This document shows, one piece after another, positions 44,733-55,701 of a stretch of DNA of 64,000 bases. Position 1 is the stretch's first letter. Each line of letters begins with the position of its first letter. A program made the position numbers and the translations under genes. A model generated the notes under the pieces. The model was not told where the DNA came from. It did no database searches and saw only the letters and a program-made list of their open reading frames with translations. Source of the DNA: Neoceratodus forsteri (taxonomy: Eukaryota > Chordata > Ceratodontiformes > Ceratodontidae); assembly GCA_016271365.2 (NCBI GenBank), contig CM057449.1:1567690501-1567754500 (forward strand), written 5' to 3'.

Positions 44733-45623
44733 TGTGACAGGGAGCTCCTGCCACTCTAGAGGACCGACGTTTTCTTAAATCTGTTGCAACAGTTCTTCTA
44801 TCTCTTAGCCTAATGTATCCTTTACAGTTTCTAGTCCATAAGATTGGCCACCACTCCCTTTCTTGACTATGCTATAGTGTCCTCTTTAATTTTCCTTTTC
44901 CCTCACAGGTCCTCGTACAGGGAGGTTATTGTGGTGACTTCCGAGCATATGTAAAACAACAGGCTGTGTTTATCATTGTTGGGTTTACTATCTAATAGAA
45001 CTATGCCATAAAATACTTTAATGTCTATACCTTATGTGTATGAAATATGTAAATGTTGAAAATACCATGGCACTAGGTCTTTTTGATGAAGGTAAAAAGT
45101 ACTAGTTGACAGTATTATAAAAAATTAAGTTAGATGTGATATTTAAAATGCATGTAAATTCTTGTAAACTGAGAATCTGAAATGTCATGTTGATTTGCAT
45201 ATATTCCATGATGCGTTGCATTATGGAAGTATGTGTGATGTTGTGTTTCTTTGAAACCTGGCTTATTGTCAACGCCCTTTGGGGTAACCCTTGTTCAGTG
45301 TTTCTACACTGAGGTTCTTTGTTTTTAGCTTGTTTTATTTTTTTTTTATTTGAGCCCTCACTACTCAAGAAAACAGGGCCCACATAGGGGTGGAAGCTGA
45401 TTCTCAACTGCTAAGTTAGATCAGAGATCAATGAGTCAGTAGGTGCTGGCTAATTGCAAAGAAAGGACATGCCTCATCTGTTGCTGCAAACTGATGTACT
45501 GAAGAAGGGATATGCAATTGCTTGAGGTTTTCTGCTGCATTTTGAATAAACATCACACAGAGATTGTGTGTTCAACTTGAAGTTTGGTGTCTGGTCCATC
45601 TGTTATCCCACAACCCCTTCACA
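44733..45623 (+). repeat. LTR1, 891 bp, uninterrupted
   Basis: Starts TGTGACAGGGAGCTCCTGCC and ends CCCCTTCACA. TGTGA and TCACA are a 5-bp terminal inverted repeat. It contains TGAATAAACATCACACAG near 45541, a possible poly(A) signal. It lacks the fold-back insertion that LTR2 and LTR3 carry. Confidence 0.85.
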
Positions 45624-45627
45624 AACT

Positions 45628-45642
45628 TGGTATCAGAAGTGG
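45628..45642 (+). promoter_or_regulatory. Primer binding site, unit 1
   Basis: TGGTATCAGAAGTGG lies 4 bases after LTR1. It is one base different from TGGTGTCAGAAGTGG in unit 2, which is complementary to the 3' end of tRNA-Leu including CCA. Confidence 0.75.
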
Positions 45643-47508
45643 TATAACTTGCTGGAAGCATCTGGACTGGCCTAAGAGGGACATTTTCTGGTGGATATCA
45701 TCCAGATATCCCAAGTGGACTGATGCACCAGAAGTTGCAGAGGAGAACCCAGAGAAGAAAGTCCATGGAGTTCTGACCAGAACTATGACCAATAGACTGG
45801 GAGAGAAGCTGCTGCCTGGACTGGACCTGTGAGCTCAGAGGGCAGCCTAGCCTGAAAATGATGAAGAAATGCAATGGGAACAAGGAGCTACTGTGGGGGT
45901 CGAGGCAGACCAGAAATGCAAGATGACATTCAGATGGTGGAAACCCTGATGAGGCTAATACGGTGGATGATTGTGCAATGGTTGGAGGCACACAGACTAT
46001 GCAGAGAGGTGGAACACTGATGCTAGGTGCTCTAGAGTTCCCTGCCAGAGAGCCTGGATAAAGAATCAGAGGAGGATTTTTCATGGGCTCAGCTGGAGGA
46101 GGACCCCCTGACTGAGCAGGATATTCCTTTGTTTCCTGTGTTCCAAGGATGTTACCTGTTAGAGGTCAGAGATACAAGTATGGAACTTGAATGTGAGACC
46201 CCAGGTAAGACTGTGCCTAGTGATATTGTGCTGGGATTGAAGACTCCAAGCAAGCAAGAAGAAGCCTATGAGGCTGAATGGACCTTTTCTTGTATTAATA
46301 CAGCTAAATCTATTAACAGTATTGACTGCAGTATACGGTAGGCTAAAGATGCTAATGTTGCCAATATGTTACAATAGGTTAAGATCAAGGAGGTGGTACA
46401 TGTGTATTTTTTTTTGTTGTTGTTATTTTTTTTATGAAAAACCTACAAAGGAGAAGGTGGGTGGAAAATGGATTGGAAGCTGTGTTGGGGTAACGCCTAG
46501 AGTGTCTACCCTCAGGTGTCTGTATCATTAGCAAGTGAAATGAATGAATCAAGAGACACAGTGGGTTTATGTAGAGGGGTTGAACCTAGGACTGGGCCCC
46601 TGCTTAAAACCAACATGCCTGGTGGGGTTGGAGCAGGTAATTACCCCAGAGAAAGCCTTTCTATGGTACTGGAATTTACAGCCATCCAGATTTTTGGTCA
46701 GTACAATGTAATGGACTTTCCCTAACATGGGATAGTACAGGGAAGGTACCGTTAGTCTCTATTGAGAAATGTGTTAATGCCTCAGGGTAAAGAATGATGA
46801 TATCCACTATGTTTATGATAGAAAGTTTATCATTAATAGGAACCCTGAGACATAGCTTCTGAAGATTATATATTTATATTTAGTTTTTGTTGACCAGGTA
46901 AGTGCACTAGACAAATTCTGCCTATTTTCAGGCACGACCTGGGGAAGGGGGATACAGATGAATGCCAACTGACTGTGAACCAGACTAAGCTGTTGTTGGT
47001 AATTTTTAGTGAATGAGGGAAATTTGGCCAGGACACCGGGGAAATTCCCCTACTCTTTTTCAATAAGTGCCATGGGATCTTTAACATCCACCTGGACTAC
47101 CACCAATCCAGGCAGATGGGACCTCGGTTTAACGTCTCATCTGAAAGAAGGCATCTCAGAAGTGCAGCACCCCTCTCATGCAGCACTACAGTGTCAGTAT
47201 TGGGATATTAACCCAAGTGCCAGATGTGGGAACTGAACCCACAGCCCTCTGATCTCCCGGCCTCAGGGGTGAGTGTGCTACCTACTGAGCCACTAACACT
47301 ATGTCTTCGCAGCTAAGTCCTGTGACTTGCGACATGCGGCCAGGTATGCAGAACAGAGGTCATACCTGCTGAGCATGTCGCAAGCGTCAACCGCAGGTCG
47401 CAAGTGCTCCCCACCACCAAGATGAATGGGTGGAAGCTCCATCCCTTCCTGGGACAGGAAGGTGGTCTGCAGTCTGCAATAACTGCTTCCCTCTTAAGGT
47501 GGGGGTTA
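45643..47508 (+). other. Internal region 1, non-coding, with SINE insertion
   Basis: Aligns along its length with internal region 2 except for the insertion at 46867-47418. Short frames (45643-45832, 46129-46341) are shared between units but broken differently, so coding is doubtful. It ends in a polypurine tract AAGGTGGGGG before LTR2. Confidence 0.7.
46867..47418 (-). mobile_element. V-SINE-like SINE with a fold-back fragment at its 5' side
   Basis: The 552-bp insertion is flanked by AAGAT on both sides (46862-46866 and 47419-47423); internal region 2 has one AAGAT at the site. On the minus strand 47418-47302 matches part of the fold-back element (47929-48045). It is followed by a tRNA-like head with A box TGGCTCAGTAGGTAGCAC and B box GGTTCAGTTCCC, the conserved body (GATGAGACGTTAAACCGAGG, GATCCCATGGCACTT, GGTGTCCTGGCCAAATT) and an AT-rich tail. 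Confidence 0.8.
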
Positions 47509-49730
47509 TGTGATAGGGAGCTCCTGCCACTCTTGAGGACCAACCTTTTCTTAAATCTGTTGCAACAGTTCTTCTATTTCTTAGCCTAATCTATCCTTTA
47601 CAGTTTCTAGTCCATAAGGTTGGCCACCTATGGGCACCCCCTTCTCTTTCTTGACTATGGTATAGTGTCCTCTCTAATTTTCATTTTGCCTCTCAGGTCC
47701 TCATACAGGGAGGTTATTGTGGTGACCTCTGAGCATATGTAAAACAACAGGCTGTGTTTATCATTGTTTGGTTTAGTATGTAATAGCACTATGCCATAAA
47801 ATACTTTAATGTATATATTTTGGGCCCGATTCTAGCAGGTTGGTGCAAGTCACCGCCAAATATGACTTGCGCCAATCACAACTGTGACATTGACCCTGCG
47901 CACTATTCTAGAAGAGACAGGGTCTCCACAGCTAAGTCCTGTGACTTGCGACATGCGGCCAGGTACGCCGAACAGAGGGCATACCTGGCGAGCATGTCAC
48001 ATGCCGCAACTGTAGGTCGCAAGTGCTCCCCCCCACTACCCACACACCACCAGTGCCCCACAAGGCTAGAGGCCCCCTACCCACTGTTGTGGGTCCCCAA
48101 ATCACACCATTGCCTGCGTACTGTACAGTATGTACAGTACAGGCATCCATCTAGCCCAAAGTAGTACACCTGGTGGCTTAGTGGCCCTCCACCCACCCAC
48201 CCAGCTGTGCCCAGTCCACCCAGCACCCCCACCATCCCTAGCTGGAGACTTGCACAGCCCACCTCACCCTCCATGGCCAGCCACTGACTGAGTTCTGTAG
48301 GAAGCGATACTGTAAAAGACATGCTCAGAAATTAGTTTCTGTGTGCATCTTTACATTAGCGCTCCAACAGCACTCATTCAGTGGCTGGCTGTGAAGGTGA
48401 GAGAGTGGGCTGTGCCAATCCTGCTGGGAATGAAAGGGGTGTTATCTGTACATTTGAGGAACCACTAGACTACCAGGGATGGTCTGTGGAAATGCCAGCA
48501 TTTGCAGCAGTGACTCAGGGTTGGGGCAGGGGTGGGAGTTGGCAGCACCACCCTGCAGGGCATGTAGTGCTGGGGGGTTCAGGGGCAGGGGGTGTGGGCA
48601 GCCCTATGGGGCATTCATTTCACAGGGATTTGGGAAGCAGGTGGTGTGGGCAGCCCTGTGGGGCTGTTACTGTGTGGGTGTACAGGGGGCATGTATCATA
48701 CGGGGGGATGGGGCGGCGGTGTGAGATGCCCAATGGGACACCAACAGTGGTGGTCTGGGCATGGGGTGAGGGCACATGGACCGGGTTCTACAGGACCCTC
48801 GGAGGATGTATGTAAGTTACACCAGCTAAATGCAGGTGTAACTTATGCTACCGGTTCTTCTCCGGGGGTTCTTGTAGAATCCCAACATTGGGGACTTTCT
48901 TCCTGCCCTTCTGGAATGGGGCGCAACTGCTGCCATAAACTCCCTAGTGCCATGTTGCAGGAGCTTTATTGTGCAACCACTGGCGTAACAGCTCTTCGGT
49001 GCAAGTGGCCTGTGACATGTCGCAGGCCACTTTGTAGAATCGCGCATGTCGCAACTGCTGACATAAGTTGCTACTTGCACCATTCTACTTGGCTCAAGTG
49101 CTGTTACACCAGGTGTAACTTTGCTAGAATCGGAGTCCTTATGTGTATGAAACCTGTAAATGTTGAAAATACCATGACACTAGGTGTTTTTGATAAAGTT
49201 AAAAAGTGCTAGTTGAAAGTATTATAAAAAAATTAAGTTAGTTGTGCTATTTAAAATGCATGTAAATTGCTGTAAACTGAGAATCTGAAATGTCATGTTG
49301 ATTTGCATATATTCCATGATGCGTTGCATTATGGAAGTATGTGTGATGTTGTGTTTCTTTGAAACTTGGCTTATTGTCAATGCCCTTTGGGATAACCCTT
49401 GTTTCAGTGTTTCTACACTGAGGTTCTTTGTTTTTAGCTTGTTTTATATTTTTTTATTTGAGCCACCACTACCCAAGGAAACAGGGCCTGCATGGGGTAG
49501 AGGCTGAATCTCAACTGCTAAGTTAGATCAGAGATCAGTGAGTCAGTAGGTGCTGGCTAAGTGCAGAGAAAGGACATGACTTGTCTGTTGCTGCAAACTG
49601 ATGTACTGAAGAAGGGATATGCAATTGCTTGAGGTTATCTGCTGCATTTTGAATAAACATCACACAGAGATTGTGTGTTGAACTTGAAGTTTGGCGTCTG
49701 GTCCATCTGTTATCCCACAACCCCATCACA
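47509..49730 (+). repeat. LTR2, with a 1.3 kb fold-back insertion
   Basis: Starts TGTGATAGGGAG and ends CCCCATCACA. Without the insertion at 47822-49138 it is about 900 bp and co-linear with LTR1. Confidence 0.85.
47822..49138. mobile_element. Large fold-back element, 1.3 kb, in LTR2
   Basis: Termini are GGGCCCGATTCTAGCAGG and, inverted, GGACTCCGATTCTAGCAA. Inverted similarity continues inward (TTGCGACATGCG, CACTAGACTACCAGG and partner blocks) to a centre near 48330. The innermost left arm has GTACTGTACAGTATGTACAG. The empty site in LTR1 reads CCTTATG. No ORF resembles a transposase. The terminal GGGCC and a possible TTA target suggest a Harbinger-type MITE, but that is an inference. Confidence 0.75.
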
Positions 49731-49734
49731 GACT

Positions 49735-49749
49735 TGGTGTCAGAAGTGG
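49735..49749 (+). promoter_or_regulatory. Primer binding site, unit 2
   Basis: TGGTGTCAGAAGTGG, complementary to the 3' end of vertebrate tRNA-Leu (CAG type) with its CCA, located 4 bases after LTR2. Confidence 0.8.
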
Positions 49750-51041
49750 TATAACTTGCTGGAAGCATCTGGACTGGCCTAAGAGGGACATTTTCTGGTG
49801 GATATCACCCAGATATCCCAAGTGGACTGATGCACCAGGAGTTGCAGAGGAGAACCCGGAGAAGAAAATCCATGGAGTTCTGACCAGAACCATGACCAAT
49901 AGACTGAGAGAGAAGCTGCTGCCTGGACTGGACCTGGAAGCTCAGAGGGTGGCCTAGCCTGAAAATGATGAAGAGATGCAATGGAGATGAGAAGCTACTG
50001 TGGGGGTCGAGGCAGACCAGAAATGCAAGATGACATCCAGATGGTGGAAACCCTGATGAAACTAATACGGTGGATGATTGGGCAATGGCTGGAGGCAGAC
50101 AGACTACACAGAGAGGCAGAACACCAATGCCAGGTGCTCTAGAGTTCCCTGCCACAGAGCCTGGATAAAGAATCAGAGGAGGATATTTTATGGGCTCAGC
50201 TGGAGGAGGACCTCCTGACTGAGCAGGATATTCCTTTGTTTCCTGTGTTCCCAGGATGTTACCTGTTGGCGGTTAGAGATGCAAGTATGGAACTTGAATG
50301 TGAGACCCCAGATAAGACTGTGCCTAGTGATATTGTACTGGAATTGAAGACTCCAAGCAAGCAAGAAGAAGCCAATGAGGCTGAAGGGACCTTTTCTTGT
50401 ATTGATACAGCTAAATCTATTAACAGTATTGACTGGGGTATACTGTAGGCTAAATATGCTAATGTTGCCAAAATGTTACAATATGTTAAGATCATGGAGG
50501 TAGTACATGTTTTTGGTTTTTTTATGGAAAACCTACAAAGGAGAAGGTGCGTGTAAAATGGATTGGAAGCTGTGTTGGGGTAACACCTAGAGTGTCTACC
50601 CTCAGATGTCTGTATCAGTAGCAAATGAAATGAATGAATCAAGAGACACAGTGGGTTTATGTAGAGGGGTTGAACCTAGGACTGGGCCCCTGCTTAAAAC
50701 CAACATATCTGGTGGGGTTGGAGCAGATAATTACCCCAGAGAAAGTCTTTCTATAATACTTGACTTTACAGTCATCCAGAGTTTTGGTCAGTAAAATAAA
50801 ATGGACTTTCCCTAACATGGGTTTGTACAGGGAAGGTACCGTTAGTCTCTATTGAGAAATGTGTTAATGCCTCAGGGTAAAGAATGATGATATCCACTAT
50901 GTTTATGATAGAATGTTTATCATTAATACGGACCCTGAGACAGAGCTTCTGAAGATGAATAGGTGGAAACTCCATCCCTTCCTGGGACAGGAAGGTGATA
51001 GGCAGTCTGCAATAACTGCTTCTCTCTTAAGGTGGGGGATA
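49750..51041 (+). other. Internal region 2, non-coding, the uninterrupted reference
   Basis: A 1.3 kb region without recognisable gag, protease, RT or integrase motifs. It ends in AAGGTGGGGGATA before LTR3. This copy shows the empty site for the SINE in internal region 1. Confidence 0.7.
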
Positions 51042-51354
51042 TGTGATAGGGAGCTCCTGCCACTCTTGAGGACCGACCTTTTCTTAAATCTGTTGCAACA
51101 GTTCTTCTATTGCTTATCCTAATCTATCCTTTACAGTTTCTAGTCCATAAGGTTGACCACCTATGGGCACTCCCATCCCTTTCTGGATTATGCTATAGTG
51201 TCCTCTTTAATTTTCCTTTTCCCTCTCAGGTCCTCATACGGGGAGGTTATTGTGGTGACCTCTGAGCATATGTAAAACAACAGGCTGTGTTTATCATTGT
51301 TTGGTTTAGTATGTAATAGCACTATGCCATAAAATACTTTAATGTATATACCTT

Positions 51355-52532
51355 GGGCCTGATTCTAGTAGGTTGGTGCAAGTTGCCACCAAAGATGACT
51401 TGCACCAATCGCAACTGTGACATTGACCCCGCGCCCTATTCTAGAAGGAGCAGGGTCTCTGCAGCTAAGTCCTGTGACTTGCGACATGCAGCCAGGCACG
51501 CCAAACAGAGGGTCTACCTGGTGAGCAGGTTGCAAGCCACAACCACAGGTCGCAAGTGCTCCCCCCTATTTCACACACACCGCCAGCACCCCGCAAGGCT
51601 AGAGGCCCCCTACCCACTGTCGTGTTTCCCCAAATTGCACCATTGCCTGTGTACTGTGCAGTATGTACAGTACAGGCATACATCTGTCCCAAGTAGTATG
51701 CCAGGTGGTCTAGTGGCCACCCACCCCCCACCCAACTTTTTCTGTAGGCTGCTACTGTAAGATGCACTCAGAAATTAATTTCTGAGCGCATCTTACATCT
51801 ACTCTACAGCACTCAATCAGCAGCTGGTCATGGAGATGAGAGGTGGGCTGTGCCAGTTGCCAGCTGGGGATGGTTGGGGGCTGGGTGGACTGTCATAGCT
51901 GGGTGGGGGCCCACTAGACTACCGTGGATAGTCTGCTGATGTCGGCATTTGCGGCAGTGACTTGGGAGTCAGGGCAGGGTGGGGGGTGTGCAACACCACT
52001 CTGTGGGGCATGTAGTGCTGGGGGTTCAGGGCAGGGTGTGGGCAGCCCTGTGGGGCTGTTACTGTGTGGGGATGCGGGGGGCATGTACAGTATGGGGGAT
52101 GGGGTGAGGGTGTGAGATGCCCATTGGGGCACCAATGGTGGTGGTCTGGGCATGGAGGGGAAGGCACATGAACCAGGTTCTACAGGACCCTCGGAGGTCT
52201 ATGTAAGTTTCAACAGCTAAATGCAGGTGTAACCTACATTGCCGGTTCTCCTCCTTGGCTTCTTGTAGAATCCCAACATTGGGGACTTTGTAGCTGTCCT
52301 TCTGGAATGGGGCACAATCACTGCCGTAAACTCCCTAGCACTATGTCACAGGGGTTTATGGTGCAACCGCTGGCGTAACAGCTCTTCGGTGCCAGTGGCC
52401 TGCGACATGTCACAGGCCACTTTGTAGGAAACTCAGCATGTCACAACTGCTGGTATTAAGCTACTTGCCATTCTACTTGGCTTAAAGTGCTGGCTACAAG
52501 TGCTGCATGTAACTTTTCTAGAATCAGGACCC
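51355..52532. mobile_element. Large fold-back element, 1.2 kb, in LTR3
   Basis: Same element at the same LTR position as in LTR2, with termini GGGCCTGATTCTAG and, inverted, GGGTCCTGATTCTAG. It is about 140 bp shorter, having lost sequence around the centre and in the right arm. Confidence 0.78.
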
Positions 52533-52639
52533 AGTGTAAGGAAACCTGTAAATGTTGAAAATACCATGGCACTAGGTGTTTTTGTTAAAGGTAAAAAGTA
52601 CTAGTTGACAGTATTATAAACAAGCATTTGTCAATGCCG

Positions 52640-53440
52640 AATGTTGTCGTGCTGGCATTGGCTTTGGTAGTGCAGTGCAGAAACACATTTTTGTCAGGAT
52701 GTGAAAAATGACAGCTGTACTGCTCATAAGGAGGTGTAAAAAAATGGCAGTGGTGAAAATGTGGCATGTAAGTATTGCAAATGTGCAAAGTTAAAAGGGT
52801 GCATGGGAAATGTGAAATGCACACTTGTAGCACAGTCATTTTATGGAGTTCCGGCACCAAATTTTCAACATAGGCATTTTAGCACCTCGCTCATGTGCAG
52901 TGTCACTGTCATTTCCTCAAACTGTCCCAAAAAGTGATTTCACACAGCGACTGCGATATTCTGCGCCGGACACGTGAAAACACATTTCAGACAGGATCTG
53001 TAAAATGACAGCTGTACTGTTCATCAAGAGGTGTGGAAAAATGCCAATGGTGAAAATCCAGAGTGAAAATATTACAAATGCATAACGTTATGAGCGTACA
53101 TGCAAGCTGCGCAACGCACGCTCATAACACAGTCATTTTATGGAGTATCATCACCAAATTTTCAACATAGGCATTTTAGGACCTCTGCTCATGAACAGTG
53201 TTGCTGTCAGTTTTGTAATCTTCCCTGAACACTGATTTCCTACAGCAACCGCAGTATTGTGCGCCGGAAGTGCAGAAACACATTTCCACTAGGATGTGAA
53301 AAATGACAGCTACACTGTTCACAAGGAGGTGTAGAAAAATGACAATGTTGAAAATCTGGCATGAAAATATTGTGAATTCGCAAAGTTACGAGTGTGCATA
53401 GAACTGCACAATGCACGCTCGTAAAACAGCCATTTATTGG
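52640..53440. repeat. Tandem repeat, about 300-bp units containing palindromes
   Basis: Similar blocks recur at about 52660, 52970 and 53265: GCAGAAACACATTT, then AGGATSTGWAAAATGACAGC, ACTGTTCA, GTGGAAAAATG and CACCAAATTTTCAACATAGG. Each unit contains an inverted pair; the clearest is GTTATGAGCGT facing ACGCTCATAAC at 53089-53130. Confidence 0.8.
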
Positions 53441-53646
53441 ATTTTTTCCACCAAATTTGCAACATAGCCTTTTTGAGAGCCCACCTCATGAACACTACCA
53501 CTGTCCTTGCATTAATCAGTCCCAAAAGGTGTTTCCACGCAGTGACTACGAAATCACCTTTCAGGACCAATTATCATCATAACTGTGACAGAATTCATGA
53601 GGAGGGGTCCCAAAAACCCCATGTTGAAAATTTGGTGCAAAAATTC
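53441..53646. repeat. Imperfect palindrome homologous to 5999-6206
   Basis: The left arm is ATTTTTTCCACCAAATTTGC and the right arm inverted is GGAATTTTTGCACCAAATTT. CCCACCTCATGAA faces TTCATGAGGAGGGG. The blocks match the 6.0 kb palindrome. Confidence 0.8.
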
Positions 53647-53961
53647 CAAACAATACCCGAGATATGCATCAAAGTTGGAAAAACCCTATTTATCCCATTA
53701 TACAGCTTACCGGCATTTCCTCAGTTTGTGATCGGCTTTGAAGAGTGAAGACGTCCTCCCGGTCCACCAAAGATCGTCGCGCCAAGCTCAGGAGGTAAGT
53801 ATGGGGTGAGGAGGGGTGGGTAGGGCAGGGTGCACAGTGGGTGAGTGCGGGTGGTGGGTAGGGAGACTACGAGGGACCGTTTTCTGCTTGCAGGTACTAA
53901 ACAAAACACATCACGGACAGTTTCAATTTTTACAGGTGGTTTCTTTTTTGGGAGGTACAGT

Positions 53962-54213
53962 AGCCAACAGAGGATTGGGCACCCCCATTGGCACAGAAGA
54001 AGGAGGGGACATCATGCCGATGGGGAGTGGGCTTCCCCATCAGCACATTACAGAGGGAAAGGGGGTGGAAGGATGCCGATGGGGATTGGGCACCCCCGTC
54101 GGCAACCAACGAAATTGGGGGGGACACATTCTGCTGATGGGGAGTGGGCTCTCCCATTGGCATGTACTTTGCAGGGTAAGCCGACCGGGGGATTGGGCAC
54201 CCCCAAAGTCGGC
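53962..54213. repeat. Array of five GC-rich hairpins
   Basis: Hairpins start at about 53962, 54016, 54075, 54133 and 54180, spaced 47-59 bp. The clearest, at 54075-54103, pairs GCCGATGGGG with CCCCGTCGGC. The others are variants (GCCGATGGGG with CCCCATCAGC; GCTGATGGGG with CTCCCATTGGC; GCCGACCGGGGG with CCCCCAAAGTCGGC). Spacers differ in sequence. Confidence 0.82.
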
Positions 54214-54974
54214 AGCTTAGCTGCCATGTTAGTAGCTGGCGAGCACGTACGAAGGGTCCGCTGCGTGTGACAAGCTTTGCTCGCATTGCAGCGGGCCTTT
54301 CCTTAGATGTGCTTGTCAGATTACTATGCATGGAGCGGTGCTGGCATGCAGGCTGATTGGGGAATGAGGGACACACCTACTGGTGCGTGCCCTGCATTCG
54401 CCCAACAGCGACCGCGCCTCCAAATTCCCACTGCCGAAGATGTTGGCTGCGCAAGCACGTCAACATAAAAATTAAGTTAGTTGTGCTATTTATAATGCAT
54501 TTAAATTGCTGTAAACTGAGAATCTGAAATGTCATGTTAATTTGCATATATTCTATGATGCGTTGCATTGTGGATTATATGTGATGTTGTGTTTCTTTGA
54601 AACTTGGCTTATTTCCAATGCCCTTTGGGGTAACCCTTGTTTCAGTGTTTCTACACTGAGGTTCTTTGTTTTTAACTTGTTTTATTTTTTTTTTTATTTG
54701 AGCCCCCACTACCTAAGCAAGCAGGGCCTGCATGGGGTGGAGGCTGAATCTCAACTGTTAAGTTAGATCAGAGGTCAGTGAGTCAGTAGGTGCTGGCTAA
54801 GTACAGAGAATGAACATGCTCCATCTGTTGCTGCAAACTGATGTACTGAAGAAGAGCTACGCCATTGCTTGAGGTTATCTGCTGCATTTTGAATAAACAT
54901 CACACAGAGATTGTGTGTTCAACTTGAAGTTTGGTGTCTGGTCCATCTGTTATCCCACAACCCCTCCACAGACT

Positions 54975-54989
54975 TAGTGTCAGAAGTGG
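54975..54989 (+). promoter_or_regulatory. Primer binding site, unit 3 (mutated)
   Basis: TAGTGTCAGAAGTGG, one base different from the unit 2 site, at the same 4-base distance from the LTR. Confidence 0.7.
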
Positions 54990-55701
54990 TATAACTTACT
55001 GGAAGCATCTGGACTGGCCTAAGAGGGACATTCTCTGGTGGATATCACCCAGATATCCCAGGTGGACTGATGCATCAGGACTTGCAGAGGAGAACCCGGA
55101 GAAGAAAGTCCATGGAGTTCTGACCAAAACCATGGCCAATAGACTGGGAGAGAAGCTGCTGTCTGGACTGGACCTGGGAGCTCAGAGGGTGGCTTAGCCT
55201 GAAAATGACGAAGAGATGCAATGGGATGAGGAGCTACTGTGGGGGTCGAGGCAGACCAGAAATGCAAGATGACATCCAGATGGTGGAAACCCTGATTAGG
55301 CTAATATGGTGGACGATTGGGCAATGGCTGGAGGCAGACAGACTACACGGAGAGGTGGAACACCGATGCCAGGTGCTCTAGAGGTCCCTGCCAGAGAGCC
55401 TGGATAAAGAATCAGAGGAGGATTTTTCATGGGCTCAGCTGGAGGAGGATCCCTGACCGAGCAGGATGTTCCTTTGTTTCCTGTGTTCCCAGGATGTTAC
55501 CTGTTGAAGGTCAGAGATGCAAGTATGGAACCTGAATGTGAAACCCCAGGTAAGACTGTGCCTAGTGATATTGTGCTGGGATTGAAGACTCCAAGCAAGC
55601 TTTGGTTATCTGCTGCATTTCGTATAAACATCACACAGAGATTGTGTGTTGAACTTGAAGTTTGGTGTCTGGTCCATCTGTTATCCCACAACCCCTCCAC
55701 A
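54990..55701 (+). other. Internal region 3, deleted and joined to the end of LTR4
   Basis: Matches internal regions 1 and 2 up to about 55598 (ACTCCAAGCAAGC) and then jumps to the last 100 bp of the LTR (GGTTATCTGCTGCATTT to CCTCCACA at 55701). The rest of the internal region and most of LTR4 are deleted. Confidence 0.8.

Larger units (their letters stand above)
52617..54462 (+). mobile_element. Palindrome-array element, 1.85 kb, inserted in LTR3
   Basis: Limits follow from the interrupted LTR: left junction TATTATAAA then CAAGCATTTG, right junction GCACGTCAACATAAAAATT. ATAAA or a similar short A/T string may be the duplication. The left half consists of tandem units of about 300 bp (52617-53440) and a palindrome (53441-53646). 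The right half has a GC-rich stretch and an array of five hairpins (53962-54213). A reverse-oriented relative is at 5.7-6.8 kb. There is no coding region. Confidence 0.75.
51042..54970 (+). repeat. LTR3, with fold-back and palindrome-array insertions
   Basis: Starts TGTGATAGGGAG at 51042 and ends CCCCTCCACA at 54970. It is interrupted at 51355-52532 by the same fold-back as LTR2 and at about 52617-54462 by the palindrome-array element. LTR sequence resumes at AAAATTAAGTTAG. Confidence 0.82.
44733..55701 (+). mobile_element. Tandem array of a non-autonomous LTR retrotransposon (four LTRs, three internal regions)
   Basis: The order is LTR1 44733-45623, internal 1 45624-47508, LTR2 47509-49730, internal 2 49731-51041, LTR3 51042-54970, internal 3 54971 to about 55598, LTR4 remnant to 55701. 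There is no flanking DNA between units. LTRs begin TGTGA and end TCACA or a variant. The array is flanked by AACTG on the left and AGCTG on the right, a near-match 5-bp duplication. Internal regions are about 1.3 kb after removing insertions, with no recognisable gag or pol, so the element is non-autonomous. Confidence 0.82.

Noticed and set aside
48381..49212. Overlapping plus frames of 80-206 codons in the fold-back element
   Set aside because: They lie in GC-rich arms of a palindrome, differ between the two copies, and carry no transposase motif.
53962..54213. CRISPR-like repeat-spacer array
   Set aside because: Only five diverged hairpins inside a eukaryotic mobile element, with variable repeat length and no cas genes.
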